Assembly: GCF_002556635.1 (NCBI RefSeq) | Contig: NZ_MWMO01000002.1 | Coordinates: 124,001-188,000, forward strand | Source: Novosphingobium sp. PC22D | GTDB lineage: Bacteria > Pseudomonadota > Alphaproteobacteria > Sphingomonadales > Sphingomonadaceae | Length of the DNA stretch: 64,000 nt | Direction of reading: 5' to 3' | In this document: piece after piece, positions 43,889 through 52,896 of the stretch | How positions within the stretch are numbered: position 1 is the stretch's first letter | Layout of the letters: the number at the start of each line of letters is the position of its first letter | Made by a program: the position numbers and the translations under genes | The notes under the pieces: model-generated | The model's database searches: none | Seen by the model: the letters and a program-made list of their open reading frames with translations, nothing else | Told to the model about the DNA's origin: nothing

Positions 43889-43908
43889 ATTGTGCAATCG
43901 CTCAAATC
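43889..43908. promoter_or_regulatory. motif copy 2 of the divergent inverted pair
   Basis: Reverse complement of ATTGTGCAATCGCTCAAATC, giving TTTGAGCGATTGC, lies 37 bp before the SDR start. Partner of 43752-43771; the two are 117 bp apart. Confidence 0.45.
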
Positions 43909-43944
43909 CATCAGAAAGCAAGAACGGTCCGGGAGGAAACAGTG

Positions 43945-44808
43945 ATGTCCGAGAATCTTTTGCGGCTCGACGGCCTGAAAGTGATCGTCACGGGCGCCGC
44001 CGGGCGCGGCATCGGCACGCAGATCACCCGCCTCGCCGCGCAGGCGGGCGCCAGTGTTCTGGCCGTGGACAATTCGCTCGAAAGGATCGCTTCGGATCTC
44101 GCCCCCCTGCGCGAAGAAGAGGGGCTGTCGGTGCATCCGATCCGCGCCGATATCCTCGCCGAGGATGGCGTGGCCCAGGTCATGCGCGCCGCCGAGGAGT
44201 TGCCCGGCACGCTGCATGGCCTGGTTACGGTCGTCGGCGGGGGGCCGCCCGCCACCTGGGGCCCCTCGACGATGCTTTCGCGCGAGAACTGGCGCTCGCA
44301 GATCGAGCTCAACGTCGATTCCATGCTGTTCATCACGCAGGCCTTCGCCGCCGCGCTCAAGGACCAGCAGCGTGGCGGCTCCATCGTCTCGATCGCATCG
44401 ATCTGCGGGCTGACCGCCTCGCCCTACAACATCGGCTACGGCGCCGGAAAAGCGGCGCTGCTTTCGGTGGTGCAGTCGCTTGCGCTTGAGTTTGCGCGCG
44501 ACGGCATTCGCCTGAACGCGGTCGCTCCCGGCGCGACGGTCACGCCGACCGCCAGTCTCAACACCGAGCCGGACCGGCTGCGCCGAGGCGTGCCCATGGC
44601 ACGCTTCGGCAGCGCCAACGAAATCGCCGGGCCCGTGCTCTTCCTGCTGTCGGACCTGGCGGCCTACATGACGGGGCAGTGCCTCACCGTCGATGGTGGC
44701 TGCAATCTCAAGTGGACGCATCTCAGCGACGAGAACCTGCCGATGTTCCTGAAGGACGAATCGGTGGACCGGATCAAGTCGGGCCAACTCGCGACCCGGC
44801 AGGCCTGA
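43945..44808 (+). CDS. short-chain dehydrogenase/reductase
   Basis: A 287-residue classical SDR. The nucleotide motif is KVIVTGAAGRGIGTQITRLA, and the acidic residue DNSL after strand 2 favours NAD. The catalytic Ser is in SIASICGLTASP, with Tyr and Lys in IGYGAGKAALL. The C-terminal YMTGQCLTVDGG is the usual end of the substrate domain, followed by about 35 further residues. GGGAGG precedes the start; ATG at 43945 or GTG at 43942 are both possible. It faces away from the receptor and towards the GntR gene, which converges on it. Confidence 0.88.
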   Translation: MSENLLRLDGLKVIVTGAAGRGIGTQITRLAAQAGASVLAVDNSLERIASDLAPLREEEGLSVHPIRADILAEDGVAQVMRAAEELPGTLHGLVTVVGGGPPATWGPSTMLSRENWRSQIELNVDSMLFITQAFAAALKDQQRGGSIVSIASICGLTASPYNIGYGAGKAALLSVVQSLALEFARDGIRLNAVAPGATVTPTASLNTEPDRLRRGVPMARFGSANEIAGPVLFLLSDLAAYMTGQCLTVDGGCNLKWTHLSDENLPMFLKDESVDRIKSGQLATRQA

Positions 44809-44852
44809 GCCGTAGCGGGGCGGCCCGCCAGCCGGGATCGGCGCGCTCGCCG

Positions 44853-45596
44853 TCACAGCCGCCGCATCTGGATCGTCTGCTGAAAGAAGCAGGCACGATG
44901 GGTGTGGACCGAGACCTGCGCCAGGAGACCCTCGGCGGTGCGGTAGGTGCGGCGTACCTCGATCGCGGCTTCCCCGGCCTCGCCGCCGAGTTCGACCGCC
45001 ATGTCGTGCGACAGCGACGCACCGGCGATACGCTGGTCCATCTGCGCGATGCGCACGCCGAACCGCTCCTCGATCAGCAGGAAGATCGGCCCAGACCGGG
45101 CCGGGATCGCCGGTTCCAGATCGGCGAAGGTGCGGTTGATGTAGTAGTCCGAACAGCAGACCGGCCGCTGCCGCCGCCGATGCCGCGCGACCCCGCGCAC
45201 CACCAGCCAGGGCGCGCCGCCGCGCAGCCCGGCGCGGGTCGCCTCGCGGCCATCCACGTCCTCGATGCCGACCTGCCGGATCTCGGTGTACATGTCGACG
45301 GCATAGGCCACGAGATCGTCGATCGAATTGGCATCGAGCCGGAAGGACTCCGAAGCGGGCGGAATTGAAACCACCGAGCCGGAGCCCTTGCGCGAGCTGA
45401 TGAGCTGTTCCTCGCGCAACAAGCGCAGTGCCTCGCGCACGGTGTGGCGCGACGCGGCAAACTCTTCGGACAGATCCTTCTCGCTGGGCAGCCGCCGTCC
45501 GACGGGAAGGCTGCCGGTCTCGATACGGGTCTTCAAGAGGCGGGCGAGCGCAACGTAGCGCGGCTCGGCCTCGGCAAGGGCATTGGCCCCGGTCAT
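44853..45596 (-). CDS. GntR-family (HutC/UTRA type) regulator
   Basis: A 247-residue GntR regulator. The winged helix is at about residues 20-85: LLKTRIETGSLPVGRRLPSE, KDLSEEFAASRHTVREALRL, LISSRKGSGSVV. The C-terminal effector domain is UTRA-like (VDMYTEIRQVGIEDVDGREA; DLEPAIPARSGPIFLLIEER; AAIEVRRTYRTAEGLLAQV). The ATG at 45596 overlaps the P450 stop (ATGA), so it is co-expressed with the P450 and likely controls it. A palindrome TGTCCGGACA lies in the P450/acylase divergent promoter. Confidence 0.88.
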   Translation of the reverse strand: MTGANALAEAEPRYVALARLLKTRIETGSLPVGRRLPSEKDLSEEFAASRHTVREALRLLREEQLISSRKGSGSVVSIPPASESFRLDANSIDDLVAYAVDMYTEIRQVGIEDVDGREATRAGLRGGAPWLVVRGVARHRRRQRPVCCSDYYINRTFADLEPAIPARSGPIFLLIEERFGVRIAQMDQRIAGASLSHDMAVELGGEAGEAAIEVRRTYRTAEGLLAQVSVHTHRACFFQQTIQMRRL

Positions 45597-46837
45597 GCCA
45601 GGATACGCACCGGCAGCCGCGTCCACCCGCGCTGGAAGCAACTCGGATTGCGCTCGGCGGCGCTCATGTCGATGTCATAGTCCGCGACGCGTTCCAGGAA
45701 GCGCTGGACCAGGGTCTTCACTTCCAGCAGTGCGAGATGCTTGCCGATGCAGTGATGCTGGCCCAGGCCGAACGAGATCACGCGCGGGATATCGCGGTTC
45801 CAGATGAAGGCGTCCGGATCGTCGAACTCGCGCTCGTCGCGCGAGGCGGAATGCAGAAGGCAGGCGACGCGCTGCCCGGCGCGGATCGCCAACCCCGCGT
45901 AGTGCGTATCTTCATGAGCGGTCCTGAAGGTGTACTGGGCAGGCGCCCCGAACCGGACCATCTCGTTCACCGCGACGGGAACGTTGGCCTCAAGATCGGC
46001 GCGGACCTCGGCAAGCTGCGCCGGATGCCGCGCAAGCTCCATGAGCCCCTGTCCCGTCACCTTCGCGACCGATTCCAGTCCGCCGATCATCACGCAGACG
46101 AGCTGATCGGCGATCTCCCCGTCGCTGAGCGCCCTCCCCTCCTCCGGTGTGCGATACTGGATGAGCCCGTCGATCAGCGCGTTCGCGCCGTCCGCTCCGG
46201 CCGCGCGCCGGGCTTCGATCGGCGGCAGGATATAGCGCTTGAGCTTGACGAAGAAGCTCGCGAGATCGACACCGCCCTGCTCGGGGTCGAGACGGGTCAT
46301 CATGTAGACGAAGTCGACGATTTCCTCGGCCTTCTCCACCGCGATCCCGAAAAGATGGCAGATCGTGCTGGCCGCCGTCACGCCCGCGTAGTCGCGCACG
46401 AGGTCGAACGAGCCGAGCGGCAGCAGAGCGTCAAGGCGGGACTCCACCGTCGTCTCGATGAAGTCCGTGAGCCGCTTCACCGCCCTAGGACGCAGCGGCG
46501 CGATATGCGCCTGGCGCATCTGCTCGTAGTAGGGCGAATGGAGGCTGGGGCCCGGCGCCATCGGATCGGTCGAGGCCAGCGCCGGCGCCTCCGTGTTGTG
46601 GCGCGAGCGCAGATACTGTGGGGTCGGCAGGTTGGTCTCGGTCGCGAGGAAGACGTTGCCGCTGATGCGCAGGATCTGCCAGACGTCCTCGAAGCGCGAG
46701 AAGAAGTACGTGTCGTATTCGGGGTAATAGCGATGCGGATCGCGATCCCTCAGCGCGCGATAGAACGGCCCGGGATCGGTCATCAGTTCAAGCGAAAACG
46801 GATCGGTATCGAGTAGGTCGACATCATCCGAAATCAT
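45593..46837 (-). CDS. cytochrome P450
   Basis: A 414-residue soluble bacterial P450. The haem-ligand loop is VISFGLGQHHCIGKHLALLE with Cys as thiolate. The ExxR of helix K is in AVNEMVRFGAP. The I-helix reads MIGGLESVAKVTGQG, where the usual acid-Thr pair is replaced by Glu-Ser. The substrate is unknown. The start at 46837 has GGAGA in front. It is the first gene of the unit with GntR. The nearest small ferredoxin (48751) is encoded with the divergent acylase, and no reductase gene is seen. Confidence 0.9.
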   Translation of the reverse strand: MISDDVDLLDTDPFSLELMTDPGPFYRALRDRDPHRYYPEYDTYFFSRFEDVWQILRISGNVFLATETNLPTPQYLRSRHNTEAPALASTDPMAPGPSLHSPYYEQMRQAHIAPLRPRAVKRLTDFIETTVESRLDALLPLGSFDLVRDYAGVTAASTICHLFGIAVEKAEEIVDFVYMMTRLDPEQGGVDLASFFVKLKRYILPPIEARRAAGADGANALIDGLIQYRTPEEGRALSDGEIADQLVCVMIGGLESVAKVTGQGLMELARHPAQLAEVRADLEANVPVAVNEMVRFGAPAQYTFRTAHEDTHYAGLAIRAGQRVACLLHSASRDEREFDDPDAFIWNRDIPRVISFGLGQHHCIGKHLALLEVKTLVQRFLERVADYDIDMSAAERNPSCFQRGWTRLPVRILA

Positions 46838-46920
46838 GGCATTCTCCGCTCTGGCCCAATAGGTGTCGTGCACGAGGGACTGGGATGATCGTCAAAAGGC
46901 GACAACCGAAATTCGAAATG

Positions 46921-46930
46921 TGTCCGGACA
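46921..46930. promoter_or_regulatory. palindrome TGTCCGGACA between P450 and acylase genes
   Basis: A perfect 10-bp palindrome, 84 bp before the P450 start and 76 bp before the acylase start, close to the centre of the divergent region. A possible operator for the GntR protein encoded next to the P450. Confidence 0.4.
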
Positions 46931-47005
46931 GATTGGCGAAAGAATTGGATGGCGTGAAGGCGATGCGCCAAGCCCGCCCCGGACCAGCGAAGAAAAGGCA
47001 GAGCG

Positions 47006-48754
47006 ATGTTTGATACCATCATCCACGGCGGAAGGATCGTCGACGGCACAGGGGCGCCATCGTATTGCGCCGACATCGGCATCGTCGACGGGCGCATCGC
47101 CGCCATCGGGCGGCTCGACCTCGCCGAGGCGCGCGAAACGATCGATGCCGACGGCCTCGTGGTCGCCCCGGGGCACATCAACCAGCATTCGCACTACGAC
47201 GTCGCGCTATTCTGGGACGCCTATTGCTCGAACGCCGGCGAGAACGGCGTCACGACGCTGGTCAACGCCAATTGCGGCTTCGGCGTCGCGCCCGTCCGGC
47301 CTGCCGACAAGCTGCGCACCATGCAGATGCTGGAAACCACCGAACAGATCCCCGTCGCGCATCAGCAAGCGGCGCTGCCCTGGGACTGGGAAAGCTTTCC
47401 CGACTATCTCGAGAGGCTGCGGCTGCTGCCCAAGGGCGTCAACGTGCTGACCTACCTGCCGCTCAACCCCCTGCTCGTCTACGTCATGGGGATAGAGGCC
47501 GCGAAGTCGCGGCGTCCGACCGCCGACGAGATCGCGCAGATGCACCGGCTGATCAACGAGGCGATGGACGCGGGCGCGCTCGGCATCTCGCTTTCGGCCA
47601 TGGGCGAGGAAGGCAATTCGCACCTCGATTGCGACGGCACGCCGATGCCGACCGACATTCTCCATCACGATGACGTGGTCTCCATTTGCCGCGCGCTGGT
47701 CGATCGCGGCGAAGGCGTGATCCAGCTCCTGTCGCACCTCATCGTCTACGGCGATCGCGACCTGACCGAGCGCGTCGCCGAAATGGCGAAGGGCTCGGGC
47801 GTCAACGTGATCCACAACGCGATGATGACCTCGGACCTGATGCCCGACGCGGTCGAGAAGGATCTTGCCTGGCTCGACGGTCTGCGCGCGCGCGGCCTCG
47901 ACGTGGTGTCCAGCGTGCTCGTCAATCGCGGCTGGATCGAAGCGGGGATGCGTCAGCTCGACGTCTCGTGCGGCATGCTGCGCTCGGTGCGCAAGATCGC
48001 CGCCTGCCGCGACGACGATGCGGTGCTCGCCCTGATCTCCGACCCTGCCTTCCGCGCGGAGTTCGCCGAGGAATACGCGCGCAAGGGCCCGACGAACGGG
48101 GCGAACGGGCTAGAGGGTCAGACCGTGATCGACGTAGGCGGCAAACCCGAACTGCAATCCTACCTCGATCGCACTCTCGGCGAGATCGCGGCCGAACGGG
48201 ACTGCAACGTAGTGGAGGTCATGCTCGATCTCGGCACGCGGTCGCATCTGGCGCTGCAACTGCGCTCGCCGCAGATCTCGTCGACCGATCCGCACCAGGC
48301 CGCTCGTCTCTTCGGCCACTACGCCACGGTCATCGGCGGGTCGGACGGCGGCGCGCACACCAAGTCCTTCGGGATGGGCCACGTGCCCACAGACATGCTG
48401 ATCTGGCTGGTCCGCGAAGAGGGCCTGATGACGCTTGAGGAGATGCACTTTCATCTCGCGCTCAAGGTCGCCCGTTCGCTGCAACTGCACGACCGTGGCG
48501 CGATCGTTCCCGGTTTCGTCGCCGACATCATCGCCTACGACCTCGACGAACTGCACTTCGACACGCGCCGCTACGAGATCGTCCACGACATGCCGGGCGG
48601 CGACTGGCGGCGCAAGGGCAATGCCGGCGGCTACCGCTTCATCATGGTGAACGGCATCCTCACGCATCGCAGCGACCATGCCACGGGGACCACGCCGGGC
48701 AGCCTCGTATCCCCGTACATCGTCGACCGTCCCGTCCTCGAGGCCGCGGAATGA
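47006..48754 (+). CDS. N-acyl-D-amino-acid deacylase family amidohydrolase
   Basis: A 582-residue amidohydrolase of the D-aminoacylase group. It begins with the composite-domain strands FDTIIHGGRIVDGTGAPSYC. The HxH is in INQHSHYDVALFW. The family Cys ligand is in LVNANCGFGVAPVRP. His ligands are likely in VIQLLSHLIVYG and VNVIHNAMM, and the Asp in VIGGSDGGAHTKSFG. Members hydrolyse N-acyl-D-amino acids or similar amides. Its stop overlaps the ferredoxin start (ATGA). It diverges from P450/GntR, suggesting a module that oxidises and then deacylates an amide. Confidence 0.88.
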   Translation: MFDTIIHGGRIVDGTGAPSYCADIGIVDGRIAAIGRLDLAEARETIDADGLVVAPGHINQHSHYDVALFWDAYCSNAGENGVTTLVNANCGFGVAPVRPADKLRTMQMLETTEQIPVAHQQAALPWDWESFPDYLERLRLLPKGVNVLTYLPLNPLLVYVMGIEAAKSRRPTADEIAQMHRLINEAMDAGALGISLSAMGEEGNSHLDCDGTPMPTDILHHDDVVSICRALVDRGEGVIQLLSHLIVYGDRDLTERVAEMAKGSGVNVIHNAMMTSDLMPDAVEKDLAWLDGLRARGLDVVSSVLVNRGWIEAGMRQLDVSCGMLRSVRKIAACRDDDAVLALISDPAFRAEFAEEYARKGPTNGANGLEGQTVIDVGGKPELQSYLDRTLGEIAAERDCNVVEVMLDLGTRSHLALQLRSPQISSTDPHQAARLFGHYATVIGGSDGGAHTKSFGMGHVPTDMLIWLVREEGLMTLEEMHFHLALKVARSLQLHDRGAIVPGFVADIIAYDLDELHFDTRRYEIVHDMPGGDWRRKGNAGGYRFIMVNGILTHRSDHATGTTPGSLVSPYIVDRPVLEAAE

Positions 48755-48963
48755 CACGTCGGGGCATGCTCGTGGTCGACAGAGGCCTGTGCGATGTCAA
48801 CGGGCTGTGCGTGGAGCATGCGCCGGACCATTTGCGCATCGACGAGGACGAGGAACTGGAGATCATCCGGGCCGAGGTCCGTGAAGACGAGCGCGAAGCG
48901 GTTGCCCGCGCGGTCGCATCCTGTCCCAAGGCGGCTCTCAAGGTCCTCGACGCGGAGAGTTAG
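48751..48963 (+). CDS. small [3Fe-4S]-type ferredoxin
   Basis: A 70-residue ferredoxin of the kind that serves P450s. Cysteines are in RGLCDVNGLCVEHAP (C-x5-C) and VASCPKAAL, matching the three-Cys pattern of [3Fe-4S] ferredoxins in actinobacteria and sphingomonads. It overlaps the acylase by 4 bp, so it is translated with the acylase and not with the P450 across the promoter. It may still serve that P450. Confidence 0.85.
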   Translation: MTRRGMLVVDRGLCDVNGLCVEHAPDHLRIDEDEELEIIRAEVREDEREAVARAVASCPKAALKVLDAES

Positions 48964-49087
48964 TTCCGGTCTCCCACCGCCCGCTGACTGCCGAGCCAGG
49001 CCGGGAAATTGCATCTTTCAGGAACCAGCGCTTTCCGCGCCGGGTTAGGGGGGAACGACATGGCGCCCATCCTCCGCGGAAGACAGC

Positions 49088-49975
49088 ATGAGACATCTGC
49101 TCCTGCCCGCCCTCGCGCTTTGCCAAGGGCTCAGCGTCCCGGCGACGGCACAGGAAAGCGAACCGACCAAGACCGTCCGGTCCGAAGCGGAACCGGGAGG
49201 AGCAGGCAATCGCTTCTCGATAACCGCCGGGGCGGATGTGGTGACGGAGTATATTTCACGCGGAGTGATGTTCGCCGAGGAGGTGAGCTTTCAGCCCCAA
49301 CTCACGATATCCATGGACTTTCCCGAACTGGAAGGCGGCATTGTCGACGATGCGGGCCTGTTTGTCGGAAGCTGGGGCAGCATCAAGCTGGGTTCGGTAC
49401 CGCCGGGTCCGGCCGGCCGGCTGACGCGCTTCTACGAAACCGACCTCTATGCCGGCGCGGCGTTCCGGCTTTCAGAGAGGTGGACCATATCCGCGACCTA
49501 CTTTCGCTATGAATCGCTCGGCAATTCCTTCGAAGGGTACAACGATCTGGAATTGGTGGTGGGGTATGACGATTCCGGCGTCTGGCAGGACATCATCCCG
49601 CTCGACAACTTCAGCCTCTCGCCCTCGCTGCGGCTGGTGCAGGAAGCGGGACGCCCGGGCCGGAGCGATGCGCTCTACGTGCAGCCCTCGCTTACCCCAT
49701 CGTTCGATGCCCGGCTCGGCGGGGCGAGCGTGCATGTCGCGGTGCCGCTGATGATCGGCTTGTCCGACGAATACTATGACGGGCTCGACGGTGGGACGGA
49801 AACTTTCGGCTTCTTTCGCACCGGGCTGATCCTCTCGGGCAAGCCCGCGCCGGAGAAGGCCCCCGGCCTGACGGTGCGCGGCGGGTTCGACTTGTGGGTT
49901 CCCAACGGCGACGTCGCCAGCGGCCTGGACCGGTACGACGTCGTAGGCCGGATCGGCCTGAGCTGGACCCGCTGA
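49088..49975 (+). CDS. outer-membrane/exported beta-barrel-like protein (TorF-like)
   Basis: A 295-residue protein with a signal peptide (MRHLLLPALALCQGLSVPATAQE) and a beta-rich mature part: ADVVTEYISRGVMFAEEVSF, YETDLYAGAAFRLSERWTIS and the C-terminal VVGRIGLSWTR. The TEYISRGV region resembles the DYVFRGIS stretch of TorF/gcw_chp putative porins. A channel or barrel protein in the outer membrane is likely. It converges with the BCCT transporter. The link to the ferredoxin gene 124 bp upstream is not clear. Confidence 0.6.
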   Translation: MRHLLLPALALCQGLSVPATAQESEPTKTVRSEAEPGGAGNRFSITAGADVVTEYISRGVMFAEEVSFQPQLTISMDFPELEGGIVDDAGLFVGSWGSIKLGSVPPGPAGRLTRFYETDLYAGAAFRLSERWTISATYFRYESLGNSFEGYNDLELVVGYDDSGVWQDIIPLDNFSLSPSLRLVQEAGRPGRSDALYVQPSLTPSFDARLGGASVHVAVPLMIGLSDEYYDGLDGGTETFGFFRTGLILSGKPAPEKAPGLTVRGGFDLWVPNGDVASGLDRYDVVGRIGLSWTR

Positions 49976-49994
49976 GACTCGCGCCGCCCCCGCC

Positions 49995-51986
49995 TCAGGC
50001 GATCCGCCGGGAATGGCGGAACCGCGCGTAGCGGTTGAGCAGATCATTGATGATCTGATCGCGCGAGAAGCCGGTGACGTCATGCGGCGTCTCGCCCTCG
50101 GAGGTGTGGGCCATCGCCCGGTAGTGACGCGGCTCGGCGTCGTGGGCCTTGCGCGTCTCGGCCCAGACGAAGCTCGGCAGCAGGAACGGACGGCCGCGCA
50201 CGGTGTAGCGGAAGGCGCCGCGCTCGCCGTGCGGAACGGTCAGTTCCAGCCCGTCCGCCTTCTCCTCGAGATCGGGTGCGAAGCCGCTGGCGCGCATCTC
50301 GTCCGCGACGGCCTCGAGCGCGGGCCGCGCCGTATCCCGCAGGAAGACGTCGATGTGGCGTTTGTCGAAATGGCCCATGATCGAGGTCAGGCGCTGCTGC
50401 CAGTTCAGTTCCGGCGTCGGGCTCATGCTGACGGGCGCCAGCATCAGATCGCTTCCGGTCCCGAGAGCTTCCATCCGGAGCGCGCGGTACAGGCCGTAGC
50501 TGATGAAGATCATGATCACCGCGAAGGGCAACGCGCTGGCGATCGCCGCGGTCTGCAACGCCTCCAGACCTCCGGCGACGAGCAGCACCGCCGCGATCCC
50601 ACCGGCGCAAAGCGCCCAGAAGATACGTTGCCACACCGGCGGATTTTCCGCCGCGCCCGATGTGATCATGTCGATCACCAGCGCGCCGGAATCGGCCGAG
50701 GTGACAAAGAAGGTGATCACCAGGAAGGTCGCGATCAGCGAGGTGATCGAGCCCAACGGCAAAGCCGCGAGGGTTTCAAACAAGGCTACGGGCAGATTGT
50801 TCGCAACCGTCCGCGCGATCGGCTCCACGCCCGACAAGTCGAGCAAGATGGCGGTGTTCCCGAAGACCGTCATCCACAGGAAAGTGAACAGCACCGGCAC
50901 CAGCAGCACTCCGCCCACGAATTCGCGGATCGTGCGCCCGTGCGAGATGCGGGCGATGAACATGCCCACGAACGGAGACCAGGCGATCCACCAGCCCCAG
51001 TAGAACAGCGTCCAGTCGGCCAGCCACGGATTGGGCTCGTAAGCGTACATGCGGAAGGTGCGCGGGACCACTTCTCCCAGATAGGTGCCGACGTTCTGGA
51101 CGAAGGCCTGCAGCAGGAAGACCGTCGAGCCCGAAAACAGGACGAAGCCCAGCAGGAGCACGGCGAGGATGATGTTGAGTTCCGACAAGCGCTTCACGCC
51201 CTTGTCGAGACCTAGGAACACCGACATGGTCGCGAGCACGGTGATGACCGCGATCAGGATGAGCTGGGTGGAACTCGCCACCGGCACGCCGAACAGATAG
51301 GCGAACCCGGCATTGACCTGCAGGACGCCGAGGCCGAGCGAGGTCGCCACGCCGAACATCGTGCCCAGCACCGCGAAGATGTCGATCGCATGGCCGATCG
51401 GCCCGTCGATGCGGTGGCCGATCAGGGGGTAGAGGGCCGAACGGATCGTCAGCGGAAGCCCCCGGCGAAAGGAGAAATAGGCCAGCGACAGGCCGACTAC
51501 GATATAGATCGCCCAGGCATGCAGGCCCCAGTGGAAGAAGGTCAGCATCATCGCCTGCCGGGCCGATTCCACCGTGCTCGCCTCGCCGATCGGAGGCGCG
51601 GAGTAGTGCTGGATCGGCTCGGCCACGCCGAAGAACACGAGACCGATGCCCATGCCCGCGCTGAACAGCATCGCGAACCAGGAAAGGTAGCTGTACTCGG
51701 GCTCGCTCTCGTCGGGCCCCAGCTTGATGTCGCCGTGACGGCTGAGCATCAGGTAGATCACGAAGATCAGAAAGCCGGCGACCGACGAGATGTAGAGCCA
51801 GCCGAAATCCTGCACGATGAAGGCCTGGACATGATCGAAGATCCGCCCGGCCCGCTCGGGAAGCAAGGCCCCGAACAGGGCGAACGCGAGGATCAGGCCC
51901 GCCGACGTGTAGAAGACGGGAGGATTGACCTTGATCCTCGCGCTTTCTTCGAGAGTGGCGGCTTCCGTCAGGACGGGATCGGACAT
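49995..51986 (-). CDS. BCCT-family transporter (betaine/carnitine/choline type)
   Basis: A 663-residue transporter of the betaine-choline-carnitine family. It has 12 helices plus a long C-terminal cytoplasmic tail of about 150 residues (from near MEALGTGSDLMLAPVSMSPT). Signatures: YLSWFAMLFSAGMGIGLVFF, FFHWGLHAWAIYIVVGLSLA, WTLFYWGWWIAWSPFVGMFI, ARISHGRTIREFVGG. The family moves quaternary-ammonium compounds with sodium or protons. The substrate here is unknown. The tail could be osmosensory, as in BetT. Confidence 0.92.
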   Translation of the reverse strand: MSDPVLTEAATLEESARIKVNPPVFYTSAGLILAFALFGALLPERAGRIFDHVQAFIVQDFGWLYISSVAGFLIFVIYLMLSRHGDIKLGPDESEPEYSYLSWFAMLFSAGMGIGLVFFGVAEPIQHYSAPPIGEASTVESARQAMMLTFFHWGLHAWAIYIVVGLSLAYFSFRRGLPLTIRSALYPLIGHRIDGPIGHAIDIFAVLGTMFGVATSLGLGVLQVNAGFAYLFGVPVASSTQLILIAVITVLATMSVFLGLDKGVKRLSELNIILAVLLLGFVLFSGSTVFLLQAFVQNVGTYLGEVVPRTFRMYAYEPNPWLADWTLFYWGWWIAWSPFVGMFIARISHGRTIREFVGGVLLVPVLFTFLWMTVFGNTAILLDLSGVEPIARTVANNLPVALFETLAALPLGSITSLIATFLVITFFVTSADSGALVIDMITSGAAENPPVWQRIFWALCAGGIAAVLLVAGGLEALQTAAIASALPFAVIMIFISYGLYRALRMEALGTGSDLMLAPVSMSPTPELNWQQRLTSIMGHFDKRHIDVFLRDTARPALEAVADEMRASGFAPDLEEKADGLELTVPHGERGAFRYTVRGRPFLLPSFVWAETRKAHDAEPRHYRAMAHTSEGETPHDVTGFSRDQIINDLLNRYARFRHSRRIA

Positions 51987-52212
51987 CGGTTCCCCTGCTG
52001 GTCTCGTTCCGGATCATCAGCCCAACGAACGTATGCGCCGCAAGTTGCGACGCTGCTTTCGGATGGGCGCTCGCGCCCATGGCGACACAGGCTCACGACC
52101 CTGCTTGCCGAAACGCGACCCGCCCCGTCAACCGCACAAAGGGGCCGCACGCTCCCGCACCATATCAGCGAGGCGTCGGATGAAGAAGCGATCAACCCTC
52201 CGTACTCCGCCC

Positions 52213-52713
52213 TCACCCCCGCGATGAGGCGGCGGCACGGGCGGCCTGTTCGTACATGCCGGACAAGGCGCGCAGGAACTGATTGACCTTGGCGATATCG
52301 ATCCCCTCCTGCGGCATGAAGGCCATCGCCGGCTCGAGATACGTGCGCCGGTCCTCGTGGAAGTCGGCATAGTGGTCCCTGCCGCGATCGGTCGCCTCGT
52401 AGAAGGCTTCCTTGCCGATCTTGGTGCTGTCGACCATGCCGAGCCGCGCCAGTTTCTTGAGCGAGTAGGTGACGAGGTGCATGTCGTCGATCGACAGCGC
52501 GAAGGCAAGGTCGGTCGCCCGCAGTTGCCGGTTGCGATAGACCAGCAGGTGCAGCAGGAACACGTCGAGTTCCGACAGCCCGCTGACGTCGTTCGAGTTG
52601 CCGCGCTGGCTCATCCAGCGGCGCACGCTGTTCCACAGGACCGTGAGCGTGAGTTCCAGCTCGGTCAGTTGCCGCGCGGCCTCGCTCTCCAGATCGGGTG
52701 ACGCTTTCGACAT
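52213..52713 (-). CDS. MarR-like winged-helix regulator
   Basis: A 166-residue protein. A wHTH domain covers about 45-120: ELDVFLLHLLVYRNRQLRAT, DLAFALSIDDMHLVTYSLKK, LARLGMVDSTKIGKEAFYEA. A C-terminal helical part follows (FMPQEGIDIAKVNQFLRALS). It resembles MarR-type regulators that sense small phenolic or drug-like molecules, although the family assignment rests on the wing and helix pattern only. It diverges from the PPOX flavoprotein across an AT-rich spacer with two palindromes. Confidence 0.75.
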   Translation of the reverse strand: MSKASPDLESEAARQLTELELTLTVLWNSVRRWMSQRGNSNDVSGLSELDVFLLHLLVYRNRQLRATDLAFALSIDDMHLVTYSLKKLARLGMVDSTKIGKEAFYEATDRGRDHYADFHEDRRTYLEPAMAFMPQEGIDIAKVNQFLRALSGMYEQAARAAASSRG

Positions 52714-52844
52714 GGGGGCTTTCCTTCCGTTATCGGACTATCACGGTATCTTATCGATGACTTGCCCTCGATGCATTCGCACCATCAGCGCCTGTCGATC
52801 AACGAAAAATCATGCTTTTCGACGAGATTATGGATTGATATAAC

Positions 52845-52873
52845 GATAATTTATCTACAATATATCGATATAT
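52845..52873. promoter_or_regulatory. AT-rich palindromes in the MarR/PPOX promoter
   Basis: GATAA-T-TTATC (52845-52855) and ATATATCGATATAT (52860-52873) lie side by side, 42 to 24 bp before the PPOX start. The second is a perfect 14-bp palindrome. The area around it is far more AT-rich than its neighbours. The likely binder is the MarR-like protein encoded on the other side. AACGATAA just at the left edge (52842-52849) recurs in reverse before the receptor at 56437. Confidence 0.5.
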
Positions 52874-52896
52874 CCTTAATCCATCGGAGACTGGTA

